From the NCBI GenBank assembly GCA_009767595.1, contig VSDK01016260.1:545935-609934 (forward strand): a DNA stretch of 64,000 nt. Reading direction: 5' to 3'. The position numbers and the translations under genes were made by a program. The notes beneath the pieces were generated by a model. That model was given only the letters and a program-made list of their open reading frames with translations. It ran no database searches and was not told the origin of the DNA. This document shows positions 1-12,322 of this stretch, in pieces; the stretch's first letter is position 1, and the number at the start of each line of letters is the position of its first letter. The DNA comes from Symbiodinium kawagutii. Lineage: Eukaryota; Sar; Dinophyceae; Suessiales; Symbiodiniaceae.

Positions 1-86
1 AATCATGTTTTCCATGTTCTCCGGCGCGCGTCCTCCTTGTCTACAGGGGTGCTGACCATCTCCCACTAGAGTCATTAGAGTCATCT

Positions 87-176
87 GGTGGTTTCTCAAA
101 ACAGGGAACCCCAAAAATGGTGGATTTATTACTAAAAGTGATTATCAATGGATGATAGTCTAGGGTCTCTCACAGG
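87..176. mobile_element. Family-1 inverted-repeat element (MITE-like), decayed copy
   Basis: The left end reads GGTGGTTTCTCAAAACAGGG and is followed by the interior 'ccaaaaatggtggattta', as in the better-preserved copies at 23.4, 27.5, 39.5, 39.9 and 41.7 kb. The right inverted end is degenerate (gggtctctcacagg), so no clear target duplication remains. Confidence 0.6.
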
Positions 177-980
177 AGTGTACCTAAGAGCTTTCAATAA
201 GAGTCGCTAGAGTGCGCGGATATGCATCACAGGCAATCGTTTGGCACTAGATTTCTTGGTCCGCATCAGCGACAGAGATGTTTCCGGAGCAAGTGTGAAT
301 TTCGGACTCGATGGATTTCAATACGATTCTTACCGATTCTTTCAAGGCTTATCTTGGGGTCCCAAATGCCGCCTTTTTCCTGTCTTCGTTCTGCTTTTTC
401 AAAAGGTCCACATTGTTTCAATGCGCATAGATTCCGATCCCACAACTCTGCTCCGACCCCTGAGGAAGTCTCAAGAAAAGTCGATTTATGAGCAGTCGCA
501 AGTGTTCTGAACCAGCTGGAAGCCAGTTTTTCGCCCAGGGACAGATTAGCCAACAATTGTGGATGATCACAATAATGGTGTTAACTCCGTCGAACAAAAC
601 TGGACCTTGCAACTGGCCCAACTAGCACGTCTAGGGACCGCAGTTGAAGCGGCGAAAGGTCGGCAAAAGTTTTTTTTTGCGCTTGTTGGTTTGGTTTCGA
701 ACATCGCCCGCAGAAGTGCGAGGGTGCCTCTCAAGATTGTACCCCAAGGGTGTATAATGAAAATGCTGGACGAGATGCATGCCTTTCATTTTTTTGCATG
801 AGTACTGTATTCAATGCAGTGGGCTCACGTCTTGGACGCTCCATTTCCAGCTTGACCTGGAAAGTGCTTCAAACTTCGGGCGCCCTTTGAATCATTTTCC
901 GCCTTCAGGTTCGAGCTGCAAAACATTTTGTGGGAGCAGAACTCAGCGGAACTCAGCAGAACTCGGAGGATTGCAGAGAG

Positions 981-1100
981 ATTTGGCAAAATCCTGTACC
1001 CTTGGTTCCCCTATCATTAACCATTGTTTTCCCTATGATTTGGTTGGTTATTATAAGCCATTATTGTTGGTCAACTGCTTGACCCATAGCCATTTGGCCA
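981..1100. mobile_element. Family-2 inverted-repeat element (MITE-like), left end lost
   Basis: The right end TTGACCCATAGCCA and the interior 'ggttcccctatcattaacc' match the copies at 15.1, 21.7, 24.3 and 26.7 kb. The left terminal repeat is reduced to a weak 'ttggcaaaatcctgtaccc'. Confidence 0.6.
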
Positions 1101-3349
1101 TTCCGCTTCTGGCCAAGGCCTGGGCCCGGCTGCAGCTGAAAGACGCGACCCTGTTTCAGGTGCCTATCCAAGGATTCAGGTGCCCAATCCAAGCGAATCC
1201 AAGCGAATCCAAGCGAGGCCACGTGCAGTTGCGCAATGGAAGCCGCGTGTTTGCCTAAGAGTGGGACCTCACTGATGCTGTTGATATCCAACTTCAAGCC
1301 TTGAAGGTTGGACTTTCCGCCCAAGAACCTGGCAACGCTCCAAGGGCTGCATTCACTTCATGAAAATCTATTTCAGGTCAATTTTTTTTGATTTTGGATG
1401 ATTTCATTCTCACAGTTTCTCTCACCAAACACTTTTCCGAAGTGATCGCATCTGGCCGTTCGCTTGTTCCAAGCTTGGCATGTCTCAGCCGCAAGGCCGG
1501 CATGGCCTGAAGAGTTGCTGCTTTGAAGGTGCCGGCATGGCACATCTTGGCACAGCACATGGCATCGGTGCAACATGTCTCCAGATCAGCGACCTACCCA
1601 TGCTGGAAGCGATGTCATCCGCTGCAATGACGAAAATGCCGAGGCGAGAGCTGTGTGAGTCTTTGTCTTCACGTCATTTCACATCACTTGTTTCAAAGTT
1701 AACCATTGTAACGAGCTAGTGAACCATTACTAGCCATTACTATCCACATCTATATAACCAGCTAGTTATATAACCATTAGTGGCCATTACTATCCACTAT
1801 TGCTAGTTATCAACACAATAAGCGATGCCTTTTGCACCGTTTGGTGCCTCGCCACCACTTGCAGATTCGACGCACGGAGTTTGGCCAGCGGGCCCCCCAA
1901 AGTGCAGATTTTTGCCGTGCAAAGGCACAGACGTACAGGATATGAAACATGCCATGCGCAGGTTCCGCAAAGTACTCAAATGGTCCGTGACATGCAAACA
2001 TAGTCTGAGATATGATCTGTTGAAAAATGCGCGTGGAAGCGATATAATTAAGAGACACATAACTTTGGAACTTTTGTGGCTCCATGAGGAAACGTATTTA
2101 AAGACTGTCCATGGTTGGCCTGCCCAACATCTTGAGCTAAGGCTTTGCTTGGGGTTCTGCTGAGATTCAACTCGCAGACCTTGCCCTGCTGAAGGCAGGA
2201 CAGCGATGGACAGCGATGGACAGCGGTGGAGTTGGCGTGCCAACTCACGAGCGAAGTCCATGAAGTCACTGATTTTCGGTGCCGCTGAATGGTGACGCCA
2301 CATGACTTGGCGAGGCGATCGGCAGAAAGGCCGTGAAGCACAGAAACGAGTTCAACAGTCAGGACGAAGAAGTGCTTTTGGGGAATCTGGCCGGCTCTGG
2401 AGATGGTAAATTGTAGGCTTGAGATATTCAGGATGAACACATGAAGGCGATTCAAGGCGTAACACACGCCTTTGAAGGACATGTCGAACATCACATGGAC
2501 CTTTGCAGCTGTGAGAGTGAAAGACGAAGGCACCATCAGAGCCCAGCGCTTAACACGCGACGGCGTGTCGAGAGTTCCAGCTGTTGACCTAACCTGCTGC
2601 GCTTCAACACCTGGGCCCCTCCTATGTTGAAGACAGGGGTATCAACCCCGAACGTGCAAGACGCGCACGAACCATTGCAGTTGGCATCCACTACAAGCGT
2701 GTGCAGGGCTTTAGCATCGTTTAATGCATGGGCAATGTGGGCATATCCAGTCCTAAGGGCACAGACCTTCGAGGCGTGCTCATTTCTCCCCCTTGATATT
2801 ATATATGATTACCATACTGGATTTTTTTCCACTATCGCCGTTCTTCTCCAGAGCAAATGGAATTTATGCGGTCCCCTCAGCACCGCTTTGCTGCTAGGGC
2901 CGCCCGCACCGTGGAATGCAGAGTGCAGCACCATAGATAGTCTATGAGGGCAGGTGCTAAGCTGCTAGACATTGAACCACATCGGAACTATCTTCACCCC
3001 ATGTTGGCCCAAGCTTGGACTGCCCGAAGCGCACTCGTTTGCGGTTGACCTTTTCGAAGATGTTGCCACCCTGGGCCACCACGTTGAGCCGTCTTGCCTG
3101 GTGCTGGGTCTATGTTGCAGGTCGGAGGGCACATCTTACGATGTGTTGTTAGCTTGCAACTCACACAGGCCTCAAGGGAATGAAACAACATGTCTTGAGC
3201 TATACTGTTTGACACTGTTTTGTGGAACTGGCAATTGATACTACAGAGGGCATGAACAGACATTGATAGACACTAGTAGACACAAATGCACACTAATAGG
3301 ATGAGCATCTATTCCTGCTAGGCCACCAGCCTTTGCTACCTAAGTTTTG

Positions 3350-4400
3350 GGCCACTGTTGGGGCAAGATGTTGGGCAAGCTTTGGCACATGTTGGGCTCA
3401 TGTAGGGCCGCATCACCAAATTTTGGCCTAAGGTCAGGTTCCTGAAGCGCACTCCATTTGCGCCCTAAAATGTGGTGTCAAATGAGTTTGCCTGTCGTTG
3501 TTGGTGGCACCTATTGGGGCCACCCTGCATGGTTCGTTTGGGCCATGTCGAGCAGCTCGTGCTAGGTATTGCGGCATGTGGAGCCTATCTTGCGTCATGT
3601 TGGGCGCGTGCTGGGGTCATTTTCAGCAATCTTGGGCCCATCTTGGCCCATCTTGGCCCATCTTGGCCCCATGCTTGCCCAATCCTACCCCCATGTTGGC
3701 ACGTTGTTGGCCCGATGTTGGGTCATATTGGCATGATGTTGGGCCAAACTCACCCAAAAATGATGCTGTAAAGAAACGTCAAAAATAAGGAATTCGAAAC
3801 CAAAAAAAGGGCAGAAACCAAAAAAAGGGAAAGTTGCGCCGCAGCTGCACAGTTGCAACCGCCGCTTTGGGTGCTTAGGAAACTGGCGTATGTTCAGACC
3901 AATGTTGGGGCATTGGACCCTGTGTTGTGTAGGTTTGGCCAGATCCCAGGGTTGTGTTGAGGCCACAGCATGGGACCCAGCTTTGCACTGAAGCTGGCCC
4001 CATGTTAGGATTATGTTGGGGTTGTGTTGGACTAAAATGAGGGCTTGCAATGTCAATTTTGCCGACAAGTCATTTTGCAAATGAAAAACAGGGGGTTCTG
4101 CGCCCAAAATTGTTCTTGAAGAGGTTAGTGGGAGCCTTTGAGAACCATGGCATGCACAGCTTGGCCTACGTGTGGCGAACGTTGGAGCCTTTGAGCCGGA
4201 TGTCGGGCAGCTCTTGCCAAAGGTTGGGGCATATTGTCCGCATCTTGCGGCAGTTGTGCGCATGCTGGGGTCATTGTGACACATCTTCGACGTATGTTGA
4301 GCCAATCTTGGCCCATCTCGAGGTCCATGTTGGCCTCATGTTGGCTCCATGTTGAACCCCTGTTGGGCCCATATTAGCGTGATGTTGGACCAATCTTGCC
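3350..4400. repeat. Degenerate TGTTGG/TTGGCCCA word field
   Basis: At least sixteen TGTTGG words, mostly as CATGTTGGGC or GATGTTGGGCC, plus tandem 'cttggcccat' units at 3630-3670, are spread over about 1 kb with irregular spacing. Open frames through it on both strands are low-complexity (Trp/Pro/His/Leu-rich), typical of translated repeat and not of a protein. Confidence 0.8.
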
Positions 4401-7257
4401 AAAAAGTCGTTTTTCAAAAATCCTCAAAAAGAGGGGATTCTAGACAAATAAAGGCTCCCCCCTCCTCGCTGAAGCTCTACCACAGATTGTTTATGGCTCC
4501 GCAAGTCACACCCAGCACCTTCGGTGCGGGCGGATTTGATTACGGACCTTGAATCATATTCTGCATATGGTGGGCGGGGGTAACATTCAGACGCATGTCT
4601 ACCCCATAGATGAGCATGCAAACAAGGGCCACCCTCTTTCATATGTAAAAGTTGTTCGCCAGATGAGCGGGCGTTTTGGACACACGCACGCACGCGCAGA
4701 TGCACGCATGCACCATCGTGATACATGCACCCATATATAGCTGTGCAGATGCGCATGCAACCAACTATCTCTTCCAACTGCTCTCCTTGTTGGAATGTCT
4801 TGACCTATTTGCCACCCCTATGAGAACAGTTGGATGTTCATGTCAGCCAATCAAGAGCCAACTCATTCCACCCATCCATCCGTTGTATGTTCATCTGTCA
4901 ATGATTAATAAAGGCAAGGTTCTGCAATGCTGACAGCATACACAGGAGCTGAAAGGGAAAAATATATGGACTGAATTCGATGAAGACTGAGCAATAGATG
5001 ACCTGCTTGGGGCTGTAGTTGGGGCGTCCCAATGGGACGGCTGATGACAGTCATGCCCACCAGAGAGAGAGCGAGAGAGAGCGTGACAAAGCAGCCAATA
5101 GATGGACAGACAGGTGGAATGCATTCCTTGCACATTCTTTTCGCAATCGTTATGTTTTAAATTTTTTGGATCGTACATGCATGTCGGCATGTCGCATATT
5201 TATGTGCATGATGCATATGCTTGTTTATGTTCTCATTGAAGGAGATACAGTATTCCAAACAATTTTTCACAATGAGGGTGGCTTGAAACCATGGACATTG
5301 AATCGATTGAATGAGCAGAATGGTGAAAGGTAGGAACAGTTTTTGGTTCTAATCATGAATTAAGCTTGGCTCGGATCAATGGTGATTGTCTGACCAGCAG
5401 ACGCTTGCCGGCCCTTTGTCAGAGGGGGGTTATATTCCAGCTAGAGTAGTCGCAAGTGTTGCCAAGGTGCTTTCAGAAGCTTCCATTGGCAAGGCAGGAT
5501 TATTGCAATTTGTTTGGCTATCATGTCCTTGGACTTTGGTAGGAGATTGTGGCACATGTGCGGGGAAATGATGGCAAATAGTAAGAGATCTCAAGAGTTA
5601 TATAGTTGCGTGGATGCGTGCGAGTGTGATGCATACATGCGTGTATATCATGTATCTAATGCAAATGATGCATAAAGAATGTATATCTAATTTGCTCGCC
5701 TTGACCTTTGGCAGTCTCACTCGCGATGGCAACAGAGAGAAAGGTTCTTATGTCTCCAATGATTTGTGCAATGATAAATGTAACATAATGTAGCTAAGTG
5801 CGCAGGAATGATGAGGAATGTTTGGCAGTGTCATGGAGTGCAATGCAATAATTACGAAGGACTGTAATTACGTATGGATGTATGTGCAGACGTGGACGTG
5901 CGCAGGATGCTGACATATCACGCATCTCATTACTATTCATGTCTTGACTTGATGCAGACATGTTGCCGCGCAAGCCTGCTGGCCTATGGGATTCGTTCTG
6001 TTACTAGGCAATGTAGATTTCGATGGTCTTGGCGCCACCTGCATTTGTCCGCGATCTTTCGCCATTCTTCGCGATAGGAAGTTTTTGGCCAGAATCATCA
6101 CTGACGTCAACCATTTCCTGCAATCATGTTCCTAGAAGTTTCCCTCCAGACTGTATTTCGAGAGCGTGAGTATGGCTCCATGGAAGTTCATGAGAGTTCT
6201 GAAGCGTCTCCCATAAGAGTGGCTTTCAACTCTGTGTCGAAACAATTTGTCATAGAATTTGCACGGCGCAGTCAATAATTCTTATCATTTGTTTGTCAGG
6301 GTGCTGTCCGAGCGCCTTGCTAGAGTTCAATTGGTCTTGCTTCAAACAAGACTGTTTTCTTTTTTTGAACTCTAGCATAGTTTCCATGGTTTGCTTGTTT
6401 CGCATTGATCGTTTGAAGTATTTCGCGTACGTATACTTTGCCTCATTTGAAAAACCGGATGTCCCACAGGAGCCGAGCAACAGGATGCTGTCGTTTGAAT
6501 TCCTTTCTTGGCTTTCGTTGCATCTGGTTTTCCGTCCAGATCGACCAGTTCAAACCCACGGAATTGGCCTCCATTGCGTGAGGGTGAGGGCCGTAAGGGG
6601 GCCCGGATGGGCCCGGGGGAACCTGAAGAGTTCCAAGGAAACCATTTCGAAACGCGCTGAGGCACGGTAAGTTGGACATTCTCGATGAGCCTCTTCTGGC
6701 AGCTTGGCAACGATGAGCTGCAAGCGTTTCTGGTGTCAGACATGTGCCATCCGTGTTCCCAGGCAGTGATTGCCGAGAAAGCTGTGGCAAAGATGTCAAG
6801 TGGACGGCTCAGCATTTGGGCTTGGGAGATGCTGGGAGATGCTGGGAGATGCTGGGAGTCGGGCGCCACAAAGCGAACAGACAAAGTTAAGCAAGACCCA
6901 AGATTGAAAGCAAAGAGCGGGGGTGAAAGCCCAACATACCCATCTTCACACATACACACACGCATCCATACACACATATGAACACAAATGTACACAAGGT
7001 CGGAAGCACGAAGATATACGTGTCGGTGTGATGAAAACATTTCCAGCACTGAGTGCGAGAATGGTTGAGGCTTCAACGATCAGGCCATGTCCAACACTGC
7101 ACGAGACCTGGCCGTTTTTACTGTGGGCATGAAACTAGGAGCAAAGGACGTCCTATGGGAAGTGCTCCCTGGGAAGTGCTACTGCAACGCTTCAGTTTGA
7201 CCGTGTTTGACTCTTGAACTTCTTCCGTCACGGCCTGTCCAGTCAGAGCGCCCTTCA
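4400..7257. other. Long gene-poor stretch with a GC-richer patch at 6.5-6.9 kb
   Basis: No domain was recognised. There is a CACG-rich patch at 4678-4720 and a GAGA-rich patch near 5060-5090. The 6.5-6.9 kb patch is GC-richer, open in more than one frame on both strands, and carries a 'gatgctggga' triple repeat at 6828-6860. A 234-residue open frame covers 6372-7076 on the minus strand but shows no family motif. I could not establish a gene here. Confidence 0.4.
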
Positions 7258-7259
7258 AG

Positions 7260-7465
7260 GTCTGGGCATTTGTGACTCTGAGCTTGCCATGGGACTCGCT
7301 GATGCACCGAGCTGCATCAGAAGCTCAGCGGAGGGATCGGGCCTCAGCGCTGAAGCCGCGTCCCTGGATCCCAGCGCCACAGCCGAGGTGCACGCATTCG
7401 ATTCACAGAACTTGTCCATGATTGTTCCAGCCTTGGTACACCATGCACTGAGCATTGCAGTGTAA
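7260..7465 (+). CDS. Coding-like terminal exon, unassigned
   Basis: An AG|G acceptor at about 7259 opens a frame rich in Ala, Ser and Leu (for example CDSELAMGLADAPS and FDSQNLSMIVPALVHHAL) that ends at TAA in 7463-7465. Third-position composition resembles the verified exons, and the frame has no low-complexity repeat. I do not recognise the family and found no convincing upstream exon, so it may be the last exon of a gene beginning in the 5-7 kb region, or a chance frame. Confidence 0.3.
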
Positions 7466-7714
7466 CCGAAAAATTGCTGTCTTCAGGCCTGAGCTCTTGC
7501 AGAAGTGAGCAAAGGCAGTATTGGCCTGAGACGACCATGACGTACAAAGATCCTCTATAGGTGGATTGGTGGGTTGTGGGTTGGTCACAAGTGTCACTTG
7601 ATGTGCGCTTTGCGATGTCTTGCTATCTCGCCGGACTAGGCGAGCCTCTCTTTGTGGCTATCTCTCGAAGAGCTGCAGTTCTTCTCGAGCTGGGGCCGTC
7701 AACAAAGATGTGAA

Positions 7715-7800
7715 GTTGTGACATGCACATGTGACATCCACATGCGACATCGACATGTGACATCCACGTGCGACATCCACATGTGACATCCACAAGTTTT
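7715..7800. repeat. Minisatellite of GTGACATCCACAT units
   Basis: The words 'acatgtgacatccac' and 'acatgcgacatc' alternate in tandem for about 80 bp immediately upstream of the DUF1254 gene. Units differ by single substitutions. Confidence 0.8.
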
Positions 7801-8058
7801 CCATCACACCTGTTTTAATTGGCTTTACATGTCAGATTATGGGTGGCCATGCCCAGGAGTTGTGCGGAAGAATCTTCGCTGCCAGAGGCAATGCTTTGCA
7901 CTGCAGTTCTGCTTGTCCTGAGTTTTGGATAAGTGATGCAATGAAATTTCCAGCAACGGCTTTCTTTTTCTAGGGACTTTTGCCATTGATATCCTGACGG
8001 ACTTCGGACCGCAGCCATGTAGACAGCGAATATTCATGAATATTCGAAAGCAACCCTG

Positions 8059-9405
8059 ATGAGCGCCCCGGTATCCAGTGAGGAGACTCGCTCGATTGCC
8101 AAAGAAGCATTCATCTATGGATGGCCCATCTGCGAGCACTACAACATCCTCTATGCTTACACCATCGATGTCAACAATAAAGAGTACAAGGCGCCTTTTA
8201 ACACCCTCAGCAATACTGCACGTGTGTTCACACCAGAGGACAAGGCGATTGTGACACCCAACTCTGACACCCCATATTCATTTGTGTGGCTGGACTTGCG
8301 CGCAGAGCCTGTGGTGATTCAAACTCCAAGCATTGAAAAGGACCGCTATTTCTCTTTCCAACTCATTGATATGTACACCCACAATTTTGACTACCTGGGC
8401 ACGCGCTGCACAGGAAACCAGGGTGGTGCTTATATGATCACTGGCCCCGGGTGGTCAGGAGGTGGCTACAGTGGTGAAGGGAACCCAGCCAAAGTGGACA
8501 AAGTCATTGCATGTGAGACACCCTTTGCTTTGGCCATGGTGCGCACGCAGCTCAAGGGCCCAGAGGATTTGGAGAAGGTGAAGGCCATCCAGGCAGGTTA
8601 CAAGGTCAGCACACTGAGTGCATTCCTTGGGAAGCCTGGTCCTGAGCCCAAGACATTGACTTGGCCAAAGTCCGACAAGTCTGTGACCATGGGAGTGACG
8701 ATGTTTGAGATCCTCGATTTTATGTTGCCAAACCTTCCAGTTCATGACAGCGAAGTCCAACTTCGTGAGCGCTTCCTCAAGATTGGAATTGGCAGTGGCG
8801 GGTTCCAACTTTCCAAGATCTCCGAGGAAACGCGGAAGGCATTGGAAATGGGTGTGCAGGATGCATGGGCAGAGTATGAGGAGGTCATCGAGAAGAGTTT
8901 TGTGCAGGGAACAATGTCAAGCGCAGACCTTTTTGGCACACGCAGCTTCCTAAAGAATGAGTACATCAAGAGGTTTGGTGGCGCAAAGCTGGGTATCTAT
9001 GGCAACTCTCGGGAAGAAGCCTTTTACCCGCTGTATAAGCAACTTGATGGCCAAGTCTTAGATGGTGCCAAAGCTGCTTACCAGATGGTGATGACCAAAA
9101 AGGACCAGGAGATTGCCACGGCGTTTTGGTCTCTCACCATGTATGATGGTGTAAGCCAGCTGTTGGTGTCCAACCCACTGCAGCGCTACCTCCTGAACAG
9201 CGCCATGTTACCCTCCATGAAAGCCTCCGAAGATGGCTCGGTTACCCTGCACATATCCTCCACGTCGCCTGGGAAGGACTTGGAATCCAATTGGTTGCCT
9301 GCTCCTGCCGGTCCCTTCTACCTGGTCATGCGACTTTACCTCCCAAAAGCCGAAGCTTTTTCAGGCGGTTGGCAGCAGCCAAAGCTGCAGCTCCTGCCGA
9401 AGTAA
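8059..9405 (+). CDS. DUF1254/DUF1214 domain protein, intronless
   Basis: This is a 448-residue open frame from ATG to TAA with no intron. The N-terminal half has DUF1254 hallmarks: TPNSDTPYSFVWLDLR near residues 66-81, followed by PVVIQTP and RYFSFQLID. The C-terminal DUF1214 signature is FWSLTMYDG (about 356-364), then SNPLQRY, and NWLPAPAGPF (411-420) followed by MRLYLPK. The length matches bacterial homologues, which occur in many proteobacteria and some large algal viruses; the biochemical role of the family is not established. No signal peptide is visible, so a cytosolic protein is likely. The gene's compact form contrasts with the finely split neighbours and suggests acquisition from bacteria or viruses, or retroposition. 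It lies alone on the + strand. No complete spliced-leader remnant was found; CCGCAGCCAT at 8009 is only a weak partial match. Confidence 0.93.
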   Translation: MSAPVSSEETRSIAKEAFIYGWPICEHYNILYAYTIDVNNKEYKAPFNTLSNTARVFTPEDKAIVTPNSDTPYSFVWLDLRAEPVVIQTPSIEKDRYFSFQLIDMYTHNFDYLGTRCTGNQGGAYMITGPGWSGGGYSGEGNPAKVDKVIACETPFALAMVRTQLKGPEDLEKVKAIQAGYKVSTLSAFLGKPGPEPKTLTWPKSDKSVTMGVTMFEILDFMLPNLPVHDSEVQLRERFLKIGIGSGGFQLSKISEETRKALEMGVQDAWAEYEEVIEKSFVQGTMSSADLFGTRSFLKNEYIKRFGGAKLGIYGNSREEAFYPLYKQLDGQVLDGAKAAYQMVMTKKDQEIATAFWSLTMYDGVSQLLVSNPLQRYLLNSAMLPSMKASEDGSVTLHISSTSPGKDLESNWLPAPAGPFYLVMRLYLPKAEAFSGGWQQPKLQLLPK

Positions 9406-11408
9406 GAGTGGCAGAGCATGGCAGAGCCAAAAAGATTGCAGCAAGATGGCCCACGAGCTGGTGATATCAAAGTACCATTGGGCACACAGTTCCTGCGCTG
9501 TTTTCATCTCAGCTCCTGTGTGCTACAAGATGCTTTAAGAGCTTTCAATTTCACAGCTGAACTTTATGCCGTGAAAGGCTTACATGCCGGCCCTCAGCCT
9601 TGCTTATGCCTTCACCACGTGCAGACCTCAGGTCTTTGATTAAGCTACTGAGGATGTTCAGCGCTCCTGATTATATAATTACTGTACTTTTTTTGATCGC
9701 TTTCGCATGTGAATGCACTTGTTTTTGGCAAGAATGAGGGCAGCAAAGAATCCAAAGGGATCCAAAGGGAACTTGTTAATCTTGCAAATTTTCAAAATCC
9801 GTAATGCAGTTTATCATTGCCTCGGGGGCTGCCCAGGCTTGCTGAAAAGCCAGCGCGTGCCGTGGATGTGCCAGCGGCGGCAGCACCTAACTTACTCTTG
9901 ATGTCTTGCACTGTTGGAGGGCAAGAGACTGAGACATGTGCAGCCAGCTTTCCCTAGGCACGATGCCTGCAGATACATGGCGCAAGAATGGATGAGAAGT
10001 ACAAGTACGAGGCGTAGGGCAGAGGGACGCGTAGGGTGGGAATGTTGAGCAATGGCCAAGCCAGTTGGCCAAGGAAGGCATGAGGGGAGCATCTTGCACC
10101 CGCCAAGAAAGATCAGCACCATGCTGAGCATTTGTAATTGAGTCTCCCGGTAGCCCCTAGGCTCCCTAGGCTCCCCCTTGCCAAATTGCTCCGAAACTGT
10201 TTCACAAAAGGAATTGATTAAGGGATCAGTCAAATTGGTTCCGGGAAGCTCAGCTTTTATGTGGTGCTTTTTATTGTGAGTTGTGTCCCAAGCATATCCC
10301 AAGTATGACGCTACATGTCTAAAACCATATGACAATATATTGTCCCTTGAGAGTTGAGCAAAACACCGGGAAAACGGTCATCCTTGGAGTTTTGGCTTTT
10401 TCGTTGCTGGCACACCCTGGGGCGTAAAGACAACGAAACTTGATGCGTTTGTTCATGCATGGAGTGCCGAAAACAAGCACATATCCTAGTTTACGAACCT
10501 CTCCTGAACAACCAAACTCAGGAGGCTGGCTTTCCTCCACTTTTCTCAGGCGTGTGTACAGTTTATCTTTACACGACTGTTAACTATTGGTATTCTACTA
10601 AGATATGAATTAAAAACACATTTTGACAAAAAACATTTAAGTTTCTTCAGCCCTACCCCGGCCATTCAGGTTGAATAACGAAAGCATATCTTTCCCTTTT
10701 GACGGGCTCCCCAGCAACAGAATTCATCCCTTCTGTTGCTTTGGCAGTTCAACTGGTCTTCACCTCCTCTGGCCCACGGAGCTTGGCTCAGACGGAACAG
10801 TGAACAGCGGAAGACCACATCGGCTGACATGGGTTGAAGCTGTGGAAAGCTGTTGAAATTCAGTGAGTGATATTAGCCGGATATATTTACAAATAAAAAA
10901 CGGATAAGTATCATGACTAACACTTGTTTAATGAATTATGTACATATGTATGTATGTAATACCTATTAAATGGTTACGCCCACACACACATGTATATTTT
11001 TATACTATTCTAAAAGTGTTTTTTAATTGCATTATTTGAGGATATTTAGGGGCACTGCACGCGAGGCATGGACGAGCCTGCGATTCTGCGCTGGGAGCAG
11101 GGTTTTTGCATCGCCCGGGCCACGGAAAATAGAGACACCCACTGTTTGGTGCGAGTTGCAGATTTACAGAAGTAGCGTCAAGTGCCTGATGATACAGAAG
11201 GTGCAAGCATGCAGACAAACAAGGAAACAAAAAAGCAGAGAAAGGAGCAAACAAACAATCAAGACAGGACAACACAAAAAGCACAAACGGACAAGCTATG
11301 GCTTGTAGAGTGCGCTAGGGAAGCAAGAGGTACAAGAGCAAGCCAACAAACAAACAGTTGAGCAAACAGAACAACGCACAAAAAGGCAAACAAACAAACA
11401 AACAAACA

Positions 11409-11466
<58 letters not shown>

Positions 11467-12269
11467 CAAACACACAAACAAACAAATAAACACACCAACA
11501 CTGAAAACATTGAAAACAAACAAGCAAAAAAAGAACAAGCAAAGAAACCTACAAATAATTGATCAAGCATGCAAACAAAGAAACAAACAAAGAAATAAAC
11601 TACATGTTAGACCATGTCAACTATTCAGAATTCAGTGTTGGAAAAACTGGCGGGTCACTACCCTGGAGTTGTTGCAAGCAGTTTTCCCCAAATTATGGAG
11701 GGCCAAACGAGGGCTGCCACTCTTCCGTTTCAAGGTGTGGAAACCGCCAGGGTGGGAGGTGCCACTGCAACAGCCATTACCACTTGCTGCAAAACACCCA
11801 TTGTTTAATGCAGCGCCGATGCTGCACCAGGTCACTGTTTCCGACAGCGAGGAGGAGCAAGTGATGCCAAGCACTCAGAATTTCGAAAGGTCCATGGATG
11901 GCTTGACAGCACGTTGATTTGAGGTACGGCTCAGGGCCGCATTTGCAGGCGAAGCATTGCCAGACCACATCAAATAGAAAACCAAATCGCCTAAATGTGA
12001 CATACTTCTGGATAGATCTTGACAGTATTGCGTATTCAAACTGCTCAAACTACTCAAGCTATTGAACAATACTGGGAAGGTTTACAAGTTGCCTGGGTTC
12101 GCGGAGCGCCAGGACTGGCTGGCCGAGTGCTTTGCTGACTGTCCGATTGCCAACAGCTGAGAACCAATGGGCAGTACAGCACTCTTGGGCACAGCACGGG
12201 TGCAACTGACACATCTGACACCGTGACTGTCACCATGCAGATGTGTAGTGCCGAGCTTTGGGGGTTGAG
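9406..12269. other. Gene-poor spacer
   Basis: I see no supported gene between the DUF1254 stop and the first pseudouridine synthase exon recognised. It contains A-rich simple sequence (separate entry) and AT-rich DNA at 10.55-11.03 kb. Open frames near 11.61-11.92 kb look partly coding (for example SVLEKLAGHYPGVVASSFPQ) and could be upstream exons of the next gene; no motif confirms this. Confidence 0.4.
11200..11600. repeat. A-rich CAAA/GAAA simple-sequence tract
   Basis: About 400 bp of AAAC and AAAG words, with an uninterrupted (GAAA)n run at about 11408-11457. The complementary open frames (Phe/Leu/Cys/Val-rich) are translation artefacts. Confidence 0.9.
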
Positions 12270-12322
12270 GCTCGAGATTCTGCTGCCTCTCATGGCCTGC
12301 TGCATCGTTTGGACCGTGACAC
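12270..12322 (+). CDS. RluA exon: catalytic HRLDRD
   Basis: Acceptor GAG|G at 12269. The frame ends SHGLLHRLDRD with two bases of a split Thr codon before a GT donor. Splicing to 12787 restores HRLDRDTSSTLLVA, matching the family pattern HRLDxxTSGxLLxA and fixing both splice sites. Confidence 0.85.

Larger units (their letters stand above)
1..3340. other. Repeat-bearing intergenic or intronic DNA, no supported gene
   Basis: No reading frame here shows a recognisable domain; the open frames are short and overlap in several phases. Visible structure is a decayed inverted-repeat element at 87-176, a truncated second-family element near 981-1100, a small AATCCAAGCG-type repeat near 1183-1215, a cluster of 'ccattacta' and 'agccattacta' words with a small palindrome at 1700-1810, and three copies of a GGACAGCGAT-like unit at 2200-2230. 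Intron or intergenic DNA is the simplest reading. Confidence 0.6.

Noticed and set aside
3685-4305. 206-residue minus-strand open frame
   Set aside because: It runs through the TGTTGG word field and its sequence follows the repeat; no domain is visible.
6372-7076. 234-residue minus-strand open frame as a gene
   Set aside because: It is the longest minus-strand frame, but it overlaps other open frames, includes a simple repeat and shows no motif; GC-rich DNA makes long chance frames likely.
8009-8020. CCGCAGCCATGT as a spliced-leader remnant for the DUF1254 gene
   Set aside because: Only the first ten bases resemble the leader (9 of 10); the diagnostic TTGGCTCAAG end is absent.
11259-11570. 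Phe/Leu/Cys/Val-rich minus-strand proteins resembling membrane proteins
   Set aside because: They translate the complement of GAAA and CAAA simple repeats.
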